Shown here piece by piece: positions 1 to 5,563 of a stretch of 18,971 bases of DNA. Within the stretch, counting starts at the first letter, position 1; each line of letters opens with the position of its first letter. The translations under genes and the position numbers were made by a program. Under the pieces are notes generated by a model, which was not told the DNA's origin, did no database searches, and saw only the letters and a list, made by a program, of their open reading frames with translations. The DNA comes from DAIRGB01 sp036794765 (GTDB lineage: Bacteria; Patescibacteriota; JAHJAL01). The stretch covers positions 1 through 18,971 of the forward strand of contig DAIRGB010000013.1 of the NCBI GenBank assembly GCA_036794765.1, read 5' to 3'.

Positions 1-90
1 TTTATTATACATTTATTGTATATAAATACATTAGCAAATTGAAGGTTAAGAATATTTTAGGAAATGATTAACAAAATATTATATTTTATC

Positions 91-118
91 CCGTAGGGGC
101 GACCCTCGCGGTCGCCCC
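91..118. repeat. GC-rich short palindromic repeat, copy 1
   Basis: A perfect 9-bp inverted repeat (GGGGCGACC at 96-104, GGTCGCCCC at 110-118) with a 5-base loop, led by CCGTA. The same lead, CCGTAGGGGCG, opens the hairpin at 149-173, so the two look like diverged members of one dispersed family. The GC content stands out sharply from the AT-rich surroundings. No function can be read from it. Confidence 0.6.
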
Positions 119-148
119 AATCGCGATTCCGAGTTGATTGTCTGGTAA

Positions 149-174
149 CCGTAGGGGCGGGGTCTCCCCGCCCT
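149..174. repeat. GC-rich short palindromic repeat, copy 2
   Basis: A perfect 8-bp inverted repeat (GGGCGGGG at 155-162, CCCCGCCC at 166-173) with a 3-base loop. It begins with the same CCGTAGGGGCG as the hairpin at 91-118 and then differs, as expected if compensatory changes kept the stem while the sequence drifted or if these are distinct subtypes of one repeat. Confidence 0.6.
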
Positions 175-197
175 ATATTGGAAAAAATGACAAGAAA

Positions 198-231
198 AAA
201 AGGCAATCTGTTTTGGGACAGACGGCCTTTT
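198..231 (-). terminator. Rho-independent terminator of the CTG-start lipoprotein
   Basis: AAAAGGC (198-204) pairs with GCCTTTT (225-231), and inside that TCTGT (207-211) pairs with ACAGA (218-222). Read leftward, the stem runs into a T-tract (A-run 195-201 on the + strand). It lies just past the stop codon at 296 of the leftward lipoprotein gene, the right place to end that transcript. A second small hairpin, GGTTATT/AATAACC (294-300, 305-311), overlaps the stop codon itself. Confidence 0.6.
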
Positions 232-295
232 AAGATAATTTGTGTGAGAAGTTTTGGGGAATATTTGGAATCAGAGCGGGGTTAATTTTAATTGG

Positions 296-709
296 TTATT
301 GAAAAATAACCACACTCTGGTACTCCGACCTCTGGGGTGGGGAATTTTCTCTTTGTACTTTGTTTTTGTATAAATCAATCGTACATTTTGAAAATTCCTT
401 TGGAACCTTTAAGATGTTGTGGCCGGAGGGGTCCAAATTTCCCTCTATTATGATTTGCAAGCTGGAGCTGCTGGGATTGCTGCTCGAACTTGAAACGGAA
501 ACTGTGAAGTAGGTCACATTGGAAGAGGGTGTGTCAAACGCGACGCAAAAATACGCATCCGGAGTTGGAGTGCTGACAACGTCAGCTTCACTCCGAAATC
601 CAATCCCTCCTCCGCCGCAACCCACGATAAATATAACAACAGCAAGAGTTGTTCCCCCACAATAAAAAAATAGTGAGGGAAAATTGAATTTGGACTTGGA
701 ATTTCTCAG
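296..709 (-). CDS. Small predicted lipoprotein with apparent CTG start
   Basis: No known family is recognised. An internal GTG at 625 is open to use but would cut off the obvious signal sequence. The frame stays open upstream to a TGA at 718-716 and reads through a basic stretch (R2, K5, K7), a hydrophobic stretch with LAVVIFIV, and a lipobox ending in IVGC with the lipidated Cys at residue 31, followed by glycines. In that upstream part there is no ATG, GTG or TTG in frame. A CTG at 709-707 lies nine bases after GGAGG of an AAAGGAGGTGA Shine-Dalgarno sequence, so I take it as the start (137 aa). The mature part is Ser/Thr-rich (about residues 70-85) and has no recognisable domain. Alternatively, translation starts at a GTG at 719 in another frame and a one-base deletion in the GGGGG run near 650 broke the gene; that frame also gives a hydrophobic N-terminus. 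Confidence 0.55.
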   Translation of the reverse strand: MRNSKSKFNFPSLFFYCGGTTLAVVIFIVGCGGGGIGFRSEADVVSTPTPDAYFCVAFDTPSSNVTYFTVSVSSSSSNPSSSSLQIIIEGNLDPSGHNILKVPKEFSKCTIDLYKNKVQRENSPPQRSEYQSVVIFQ

Positions 710-732
710 AAACTTTCACCTCCTTTCTGAGA
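704..732 (-). promoter_or_regulatory. Hairpin presenting the Shine-Dalgarno sequence
   Basis: On the leftward transcript TCTCAGAAA (732-724) and TTTCTGAGA (712-704) form a perfect 9-bp stem. The 11-base loop is GGAGGTGAAAG, the Shine-Dalgarno core of the lipoprotein gene. The proposed CTG start (709-707) lies inside the 3' arm. Folding would leave the Shine-Dalgarno core single-stranded but bury the start codon, which suggests translational control, though this is inferred from sequence only. Confidence 0.5.
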
Positions 733-796
733 TGAAATTTTCTCACACAAATTTTTAAAGAAATTTATTTTTCTTTTTATTTATGTGATTGATGAT

Positions 797-833
797 AACA
801 AAAATAACCATATATGCAATGGTTATTTTTGTT
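797..833. repeat. 14-bp perfect inverted repeat between divergent genes
   Basis: The arms at 797-810 and 820-833 are exact complements around the 9-base loop TATATGCAA. Each arm has a run of A or T, so it could act as a weak bidirectional terminator. Its place between two divergently transcribed genes fits an operator or a leader attenuator equally well. The arm element TGGTTATTTTT also occurs on the minus strand at 312-302, at the end of the lipoprotein gene. Confidence 0.5.
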
Positions 834-906
834 TGGGGCGTTGCTAAAATTATTGGTTTGTTTTATCTTGTTAATATTGTATTTATTAAATTAATTGTGA
901 AAGCTT

Positions 907-1173
907 ATGTTGGATAGAAGAAGATTTGGTTTCAAGAGAAGATTGATGGGAAAGAGTAACTCGTCAATGATTGAGTACTCGAGAGTAAAATTCAAAGAGG
1001 AAAGTTTGGATGGTGCGGTGGAAGATGATGGCGGAGTGGACTCCTCGGTTTTGGTTGAAGAGAGTACGGAAAAAATTGATAAGAAAAGAATTAGGTTTAG
1101 TAGTAAAAATGATAAGCAGAGTATTATTGAAGAAATATTAAAAAAAATCAGAGGAATAGAGAATATTGAATAA
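907..1173 (+). CDS. Small charged hypothetical protein
   Basis: An 88-residue ORF of unknown function. The N-terminus is very basic (R4, R5, R6, K10, R11, R12), the middle acidic (about residues 30-58), and the C-terminus is a probable amphipathic helix rich in Lys, Ile and Glu. There is no signal peptide or membrane segment. The Shine-Dalgarno sequence is weak (GAAAG). A second ATG at 949 is an alternative start and would remove the basic lead. A good terminator follows within 40 bases, and a plausible promoter (TTGCTA 841-846, TATCTT 864-869) precedes it, so it is probably a single-gene unit. The codon pattern looks like its neighbours. I cannot offer a function; a nucleic-acid or membrane-surface binding role is only a guess from charge. 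Confidence 0.55.
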   Translation: MLDRRRFGFKRRLMGKSNSSMIEYSRVKFKEESLDGAVEDDGGVDSSVLVEESTEKIDKKRIRFSSKNDKQSIIEEILKKIRGIENIE

Positions 1174-1188
1174 TTGATAGATCGTAAA

Positions 1189-1218
1189 AGGGGCGGGGTA
1201 TTTATCCCGTCTTTTTTT
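1189..1218 (+). terminator. Rho-independent terminator of the 88-aa gene
   Basis: CGGG (1194-1197) pairs with CCCG (1206-1209), extended by G-T pairs on the outer side, and is followed by seven T residues (1212-1218). It separates the small hypothetical gene from the Tat lipoprotein gene. Confidence 0.7.
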
Positions 1219-1250
1219 GTCTCTTTTGTATTTATTTTGTGTAAAATGAA

Positions 1251-1280
1251 TTGACAATATTGGAATATGATTATTATATT
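1251..1280 (+). promoter_or_regulatory. Sigma70-type promoter of the Tat lipoprotein gene
   Basis: A consensus -35 box TTGACA (1251-1256) and a -10 box TATATT (1275-1280) are 18 bp apart; TTATAT at 1274 gives 17 bp. It follows directly on a terminator and lies about 30 bases before the start codon at 1310. This is the clearest promoter in the window. Confidence 0.65.
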
Positions 1281-1309
1281 AAATCAAGTATATATATTAA
1301 TGTAAAATC

Positions 1310-2692
1310 ATGAAAAACAATTCTGAGAGTTTGTTTTCTGGTGAAAGCCAAGGCAATAATGTTGATAAATGTTTAAACAGAAGGGAGTTTTTGAAAAGAT
1401 TGGGTTGGTTTGGATTGGGATTAGCGGCGAGTGGTTTGGGTTCGGGGTGTGAAAAACAAACAGCTGATGAGACGATAGAAGTAGGTGAGTTGTATGATCG
1501 GATAAACAACAAGGAAAAACCGGTTGAGATTTGCAGTGGGCTTGATTTGGTAAAAGCCAAAGGTTTGTCTTTGGAATTTGATCTTAATTTGGAAAAGTTT
1601 TCCGAGGAGAGGTTGGAGTTGATTTTTCCGATCTCCGGTAATGAGAATAATTATTATTTGTTTGATATCTCAAAAGGTCTTGATGGTAAATGTCGGTTGA
1701 CTGATACTATGGTTTATGATGATCGAACATTGGTGAAGAACAATTATACTAGCAAGTTAAATCATGAGAAAGCGGTGACCTTAAGGGTGTTGTTGGATCC
1801 GACTGACAATTATATTCACAATTACCGTAAGGAAGGGTCAGAACAAAAATATAAATTTATTTCTCGGATTAATCACAATAGTATTTGGCAGGGGGAAAAG
1901 AAAAAGATTTATAACGTTGCACAATTTCCTTTGATTTATCGGGAAAAAATGAGTGATGGTTTGTTGATAGGTGTTGATGATGTTGCAAATCGTATAACTT
2001 TGTCCAATCATGAGTTTGATGAGTTGATAAAAGATATATATGTTGTGGCGCGACAGACCAATGCAATGTGTAATACGTGGAATAAAGATCTTGGTTTGGC
2101 CGTCAATCAGGTTTTATTTTTTGAACCTATTGGTGAAATTAAAAGTAAAAACAAGGTTTTGTCTGTGTTGCCGGCAACTTTGTATTGTTATAATCAAACG
2201 GCAAATCGCAAATTTGTATTTTTGAAAAATAATATTATTTTAAGTAACGAATTATTAAATAATCCTTTTGATGCGAAAAAGGCTGTTTTGTATGAGTTGG
2301 TAAAACAGTCTGTTCAATATCTTTCAACAAGCGCTGAAACAAGTTTAGAAACTCAGTATGAACGTTTTAAGGGAATTGACGGTCAGGTGGTTTTTGATTA
2401 TCGTACTGACTTTTTGTTTGGGACGGTAATAAATACAGTAGATGATGATCGGGAAATAGAAGTTATGAAGACCGGTGCGGTAATAAATAATTCAACTGAA
2501 ATGTATGCTTCTGTCGTGGCTTCGATGAGCTATGATTTTGATCGAGTAGTGGATAAAATAGAAAAGATGTCAAAAAAGGAGGATAGAGAAACAATGAAAG
2601 GGATAATTCATTCTTTGATAAATATGCTTGATGATTCAGGAGAAGTGATGATGGGTAAAAATTATGTCAAGGTAAAAAAATACTTGCAGTAG
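1310..2692 (+). CDS. Tat-type lipoprotein, unknown function
   Basis: A 460-residue exported protein. Residues 23-47 form a twin-arginine lipoprotein signal: NRREFLK matches the (S/T)RRxFLK pattern, a hydrophobic stretch follows, and LGSGC is a lipobox with Cys47 as the likely lipidated residue. The mature part looks mixed beta to about residue 190. Beyond about 230 it is helical and resembles the layout of a zinc metallopeptidase without its metal site: residues about 337-349 read VLYELVKQSVQYL where HExxH would be expected, and a later STEMYASVVASM resembles the downstream glutamate helix of such enzymes. That resemblance is my inference and weak. There is no convincing Shine-Dalgarno sequence; a strong promoter lies just upstream. 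The gene may bind a folded cofactor or partner in the cytoplasm before export, as Tat substrates do. No gene name can be given. Confidence 0.7.
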   Translation: MKNNSESLFSGESQGNNVDKCLNRREFLKRLGWFGLGLAASGLGSGCEKQTADETIEVGELYDRINNKEKPVEICSGLDLVKAKGLSLEFDLNLEKFSEERLELIFPISGNENNYYLFDISKGLDGKCRLTDTMVYDDRTLVKNNYTSKLNHEKAVTLRVLLDPTDNYIHNYRKEGSEQKYKFISRINHNSIWQGEKKKIYNVAQFPLIYREKMSDGLLIGVDDVANRITLSNHEFDELIKDIYVVARQTNAMCNTWNKDLGLAVNQVLFFEPIGEIKSKNKVLSVLPATLYCYNQTANRKFVFLKNNIILSNELLNNPFDAKKAVLYELVKQSVQYLSTSAETSLETQYERFKGIDGQVVFDYRTDFLFGTVINTVDDDREIEVMKTGAVINNSTEMYASVVASMSYDFDRVVDKIEKMSKKEDRETMKGIIHSLINMLDDSGEVMMGKNYVKVKKYLQ

Positions 2693-2734
2693 AGATCTGT
2701 CAGCTAGATAGTGTGATTGTATATTTTATCAAGG

Positions 2735-2763
2735 TGTTATTTGAGCGGTTGATTTGATAGAAT
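2735..2763 (+). promoter_or_regulatory. Possible promoter of the bactofilin-like gene
   Basis: An extended -10 element, TGATAGAAT (2755-2763), with a poor -35 match TGTTAT (2735-2740) 17 bp upstream. It lies about 45 bases before the start codon. The same TGATA..AT form is found before two other genes in the window. Confidence 0.35.
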
Positions 2764-2808
2764 AAAGTTGCAGGTTTGGGAAAAAATTTATTTTTATATA
2801 GATATTTT

Positions 2809-3945
2809 ATGATTAAAAAAACTTTTGCTTGTTTGATGTTGATTTTTTGTATGATGTTTCCTGTTTCGACTATGGCAGCGGTGGATTTTCGTTCCGGAGA
2901 GGAAATTGATTTGTCTACTCAGGTTTTTTCAGATGATGTGATGGTGGCCGGGGCGATGTTGAGTGGAACACCAGAGGTCAAAGGAGATTCTTTTATAGTT
3001 GGTAGTACTATCGACTTGAAAGGAAAATATGGGGACGATCTCAATGTGGCTGGTAGCCAGGTGGAGGTGTCTGGGGAAATTGCTGATGATTTGCGTATGG
3101 CTGGTGGAAATGTGTCGGTTGATGCGCGGATTGGTGGCAATGTTTTTATTGCTGGTGGACAAGTAGATATCAATGAATATTCGGTTATTGCCGGTGACGT
3201 TTATGTTGCGGGAGGGATGGTAACGATCGGTGGCGAGATAAAGGGCAAGTTGCATGTTTCCGGCGGTAAGGTTATTTTAAATGGTATTGTTGATGGAAAT
3301 ACCGTTATTGATGCTGAAGATTTTGCGATGGGCGAGGATGCCAAGGTTTTGGGTGATTTAAAATATATAGCAAAAGAAAGATTGGCTGACAATGGAGAAG
3401 AGAATGTATCGGGAAAAGTTGATTTTACCAAATTTGAAGACATGACGGTGCCGGCAGTCGATATTGGAAAGGCGGCTTGGATTGGACAAATTTCCGGTTG
3501 GTTGATTGGAGTGGTGATGATGTTTGTGGTGGGCTTACTGTTTGTCTTATTGTTCAAGAAGTTTTCTGATAGTATCAGTCAAAATTATGTTAAAAAAATG
3601 GGGTGGAGTTTGTTGATCGGGTTGTTGATGTGGATCGTGATTCCTGTTTTGTCGATTATTGTGATGATTACGGTAGTAGGGATTCCGTTGGGGATTATGA
3701 TGTTATTGGCATATGGTATTGTTTGGTATCTTGCCAAGGTAATGGCTGGATTGGCGGTTGGTTCTTTGATTTTGTCTAGGAAAAGTGATAAGGCTGGGAG
3801 CATGATATTGTCTTTGGCGATTGGCTTGTTGATAACTGAGTTGATTTCTGTAATTCCTTTTGTGGGTTGGTTGTTTGATTTGGTTCTAATGTTGGCTGGA
3901 ATGGGAGCGATTGGAATGTTGTTTGGAAAGAAAGTTGAAAATTAG
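2809..3945 (+). CDS. Bactofilin-like beta-repeat membrane protein
   Basis: A 378-residue protein in three parts. Residues 1-24 are a Sec signal peptide ending AA. I chose ATG 2809 over the upstream TTG at 2776 because the signal peptide then begins with the basic MIKK. Residues about 25-170 consist of repeats of roughly 18 residues with the pattern hydrophobic-A-G-G-hydrophobic (VAGS, MAGG, IAGG, VAGG, VSGG), which is how the bactofilin (polymer-forming cytoskeletal) beta-solenoid looks. Residues about 220-378 contain several hydrophobic helices with Gly, Ile and Leu. Known bactofilins are usually cytoplasmic and lack such a membrane part; here the beta domain should lie outside the membrane. 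Similar secreted bactofilin-like proteins with a membrane tail are common in Patescibacteria, to my knowledge. A role in surface scaffolding is inferred. Confidence 0.75.
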   Translation: MIKKTFACLMLIFCMMFPVSTMAAVDFRSGEEIDLSTQVFSDDVMVAGAMLSGTPEVKGDSFIVGSTIDLKGKYGDDLNVAGSQVEVSGEIADDLRMAGGNVSVDARIGGNVFIAGGQVDINEYSVIAGDVYVAGGMVTIGGEIKGKLHVSGGKVILNGIVDGNTVIDAEDFAMGEDAKVLGDLKYIAKERLADNGEENVSGKVDFTKFEDMTVPAVDIGKAAWIGQISGWLIGVVMMFVVGLLFVLLFKKFSDSISQNYVKKMGWSLLIGLLMWIVIPVLSIIVMITVVGIPLGIMMLLAYGIVWYLAKVMAGLAVGSLILSRKSDKAGSMILSLAIGLLITELISVIPFVGWLFDLVLMLAGMGAIGMLFGKKVEN

Positions 3946-3993
3946 AAAGTTATAAAGTGATAGTTAAAAATTAAAAATGTTTGGAGGTGGACA

Positions 3994-4311
3994 ATGGGAA
4001 AGGTTTTAGAATTGGAGACAGTAGATGATTTTTCCAGGAGTATTGTGGGGCCTTTGACGATAGTTGATTTTTTTGCGGTCTGGTGTGGTCCTTGTCAGAT
4101 GATGAAACCGGTTTTTGAAAAAGTGGCAGAAGAAATGGAAGGTGTCAATTTTATATCAGTTGATGTTGATAAGTTTTCTGAGTTGGCAGCCAAATACGAT
4201 GTTATGAGCATTCCGACTTTTGTTATTTTCAAAGATGGACAAGCGATTACGGTAAAAAATGGTGCTATGAGCGAGTCAGATTTTAGAAATTGGATAGAGA
4301 AGAACAAATAA
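3994..4311 (+). CDS. trxA: Thioredoxin
   Basis: A full-length thioredoxin of 105 residues, the usual size. The redox motif WCGPC lies at residues 30-34 (Cys31, Cys34), the cis-proline at 74 in SIPT, and the fold pattern VDFFAVWCGPC...FISVDVD...IPTFVIF is intact. It reduces disulfides in cytoplasmic proteins with electrons from thioredoxin reductase, which is not in this window. The gene has the strongest ordinary Shine-Dalgarno sequence here, GGAGGTGG at 3983-3990, three bases before the ATG. It follows the bactofilin-like gene by 48 bases and may be read from the same transcript; no separate promoter is evident. Confidence 0.95.
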   Translation: MGKVLELETVDDFSRSIVGPLTIVDFFAVWCGPCQMMKPVFEKVAEEMEGVNFISVDVDKFSELAAKYDVMSIPTFVIFKDGQAITVKNGAMSESDFRNWIEKNK

Positions 4312-4317
4312 AAAAAC

Positions 4318-4437
4318 AATTTCCAATTTTCAATTCTCTATTTTCAAACACGTTTTTTTGAAATATACGGAGATAATTTATAATATTTGGAAATTGGAAA
4401 TTTATTGGAAGTTGATTATTGGAAATTGAAAATTTTT
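4318..4437. repeat. AATTTCCAATTTTC-type repeats, trxA-tpiA gap
   Basis: 4318-4348 carries AATTTCCAATTTTCAATT and a diverged copy; 4386-4437 carries the reverse complement form (GGAAATTGGAAATT, then GGAAATTGAAAATT). The two halves could pair over 11-12 bp. The same sequence type recurs on both sides of tRNA-Glu. A promoter candidate sits between the two halves. Confidence 0.55.
4357..4384 (+). promoter_or_regulatory. Probable promoter of tpiA
   Basis: TATAAT at 4379-4384 is a perfect -10 box. A -35 match (TTTGAA 4357-4362 or TTGAAA 4358-4363) lies 16 or 15 bp upstream, slightly short. The predicted start would give a leader of about 45 bases before the ATG at 4438, made mostly of the reverse-oriented repeat. 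Confidence 0.45.
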
Positions 4438-5184
4438 ATGAAAAATTATTTATTTGTTGCAAATTGGAAGATGAATACAACAGTTGCTGAAGCTGAAGAA
4501 TTGATAGATGGAGTGGTTGACGGTTGGGAAAAAGAAGAAGATGTTGTTGTGTTGTGCCCACCAGCTTGTTTTTTGGAACAGTGCAGTTTGGTTTTGGATG
4601 CTAAAAAAGTCAAAAATATTTTTTTGGGTGCGCAAAATGTTTCTTGGGAACAAAAAGGGGCGATTACTGGTGATATTTCCGTGACAATGGTTAAGGATTG
4701 GGTGGATTATGCGATTGTTGGTCATTCGGAAAGACGGCAGTATTTTTCGGAGACTGCTGTTTTGATCAATAAAAAGATAAAATTATGTTTTGAGTGTGAT
4801 ATTAATCCTGTCTTATGTGTTGGCGAGAAAAGGTTATTGTCGGATGATATTACTGAGATTGGTCGGGATTTGTCGGAATGTTTGGCGGGTTTATCTATAG
4901 GTGAAGCAAAGAAAATATCTATTGCATATGAGCCGGTGTGGGCGATTGGGACAGGTGAACCGGCCAATCCAGGTTATGTCAATCGTGTTATTCGTGATTT
5001 GCGAACTTGGGTCAAAGATGAATTTGGGTTTGAAGTGGCCGAATCTATTAAATTTTTATATGGTGGTAGCGTCGATGAAAAAAACTCGGTTGATTATTTG
5101 AAACAAGAACATGTTGATGGTTTATTGATTGGTGGAGCCAGTTTAAAGAAGGATAAGTTTTTAAAAATAGTAAATTTTTCCTAA
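4438..5184 (+). CDS. tpiA: Triosephosphate isomerase
   Basis: Interconverts dihydroxyacetone phosphate and glyceraldehyde 3-phosphate in glycolysis. With the ATG at 4438 the protein has 248 residues, normal for the family, and begins with the typical lead to NWKMN (residues 9-13). A TTG at 4387 in the same frame would only add an AT-repeat-encoded tail, so I reject it. Catalytic residues are present: Lys11, His96 in VGHSERR and Glu165 in YEPVWAIGTG, plus the phosphate-binding YGGSV at 208-212 and IGGAS at 231-235. The gene stands alone between the repeat-rich gap after trxA and the gap before tRNA-Glu. It has no Shine-Dalgarno sequence. Confidence 0.95.
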   Translation: MKNYLFVANWKMNTTVAEAEELIDGVVDGWEKEEDVVVLCPPACFLEQCSLVLDAKKVKNIFLGAQNVSWEQKGAITGDISVTMVKDWVDYAIVGHSERRQYFSETAVLINKKIKLCFECDINPVLCVGEKRLLSDDITEIGRDLSECLAGLSIGEAKKISIAYEPVWAIGTGEPANPGYVNRVIRDLRTWVKDEFGFEVAESIKFLYGGSVDEKNSVDYLKQEHVDGLLIGGASLKKDKFLKIVNFS

Positions 5185-5203
5185 AAAGTAATTGTTTGCT
5201 GCT

Positions 5204-5212
5204 TGATATAAT
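5204..5212 (+). promoter_or_regulatory. Extended -10 promoter element upstream of tRNA-Glu
   Basis: TGATATAAT is a perfect extended -10 (TGnTATAAT). No -35 box is visible 17 bp upstream, which extended -10 promoters can do without. It would start a transcript about 140 bases before tRNA-Glu, the next gene downstream. Confidence 0.4.
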
Positions 5213-5261
5213 ATTTGGTTTTTGTTAATATTTCAGATAGTTTGTTAAAAATTTCTTATAG

Positions 5262-5344
5262 AATTTCTGATTTCTAGTTTCCAAAGGTTTTCTAATATTT
5301 CATTAAAAATATGTCTGAAAATTGAAAACTGATAATTGGAAATT
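5262..5344. repeat. AATTTCCAATTTTC-type repeats before tRNA-Glu
   Basis: 5262-5284 is a diverged forward copy (AATTTCTGATTTCTAGTTTCC). 5315-5344 is a reverse copy (GAAAATTGAAAACTGATAATTGGAAATT, split over two units). Together with the copies after the tRNA they flank it in opposite orientations. Confidence 0.45.
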
Positions 5345-5358
5345 GTGTTTATTTCTAT

Positions 5359-5430
5359 GGCTCCATCGTCTAACGGTTAGGACGTCAGATTTTCAATCTG
5401 AAAATCGGGGTTCGATTCCCCGTGGGGCTA
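5359..5430 (+). tRNA. tRNA-Glu (anticodon UUC)
   Basis: A full cloverleaf of 72 bases. The acceptor stem is GGCTCCA/TGGGGCT with discriminator A at 5430, followed by U8 C9. The D-arm is GTCTAACGGTTAGGAC. The anticodon stem CAGAT/ATCTG holds the loop with TTC, and the T-arm is CGGGG-TTCGATT-CCCCG. The layout matches bacterial tRNA-Glu. CCA is not encoded, so a CCA-adding enzyme is needed. A run of seven T follows at once, and a clear terminator lies 34 bases on. Confidence 0.95.
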
Positions 5431-5443
5431 TTTTTTTGCGGAG

Positions 5444-5475
5444 ATTTTCAATTTCCAATTTCTAATTTCCAAACA
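5444..5475. repeat. AATTTCCAATTTTC-type repeats after tRNA-Glu
   Basis: Three forward units in tandem (ATTTTCAATTTCC, AATTTC, AATTTCC). The last merges into the left arm of the terminator hairpin at 5464, so the repeat itself supplies half of that stem. Confidence 0.5.
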
Positions 5476-5496
5476 AATATTGTTTGGAAATTTTTT
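5464..5496 (+). terminator. Rho-independent terminator after tRNA-Glu
   Basis: AATTTCCAAACA (5464-5475) and TGTTTGGAAATT (5481-5492) form a perfect 12-bp stem with a 5-base loop, followed by T residues up to 5496. The stem is built from the local repeat sequence. Confidence 0.65.
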
Positions 5497-5507
5497 ATCT
5501 TTATAAT
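5480..5507 (+). promoter_or_regulatory. Probable promoter of the 121-aa lipoprotein gene
   Basis: TTGTTT (5480-5485) and a perfect TATAAT (5502-5507) are 16 bp apart, about 55 bases before the start codon. The -35 box lies inside the right arm of the tRNA-Glu terminator, so terminator and promoter overlap. Confidence 0.5.
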
Positions 5508-5563
5508 ATTGATTATTGGGTGAAATCTGTTATTATGAAGATGTTTTGATAATATTGTTTATT

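Larger units (their letters stand above)
1..295. other. Non-coding stretch with hairpins
   Basis: I see no credible gene here; every frame is short. The stretch holds two GC-rich inverted repeats (96-118 and 155-173) and a hairpin with a T-tract for leftward transcription (198-231), each listed separately. The first 90 bases are plain AT-rich sequence with no visible signal and could be the tail of an intergenic region that starts outside the window. Confidence 0.6.

Noticed and set aside
2776..2808. Upstream TTG start of the bactofilin-like gene
   Set aside because: It would put 11 residues before a typical MIKK signal peptide, with no Shine-Dalgarno sequence to favour it.
3201..3557. 118-codon open frame on the minus strand opposite the bactofilin-like gene
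   Set aside because: Low-complexity Pro/Thr/Ser/Ile-rich translation that mirrors the repeat codons of the + strand gene; no start signal.
4387..4437. Upstream TTG start of tpiA
   Set aside because: The added residues are encoded by the AT-rich repeat, and the family N-terminus begins at the ATG at 4438.
4318..5475. CRISPR array from the repeated AATTTCC units
   Set aside because: Units are short, degenerate, in both orientations and without regular spacers; no cas gene is near.
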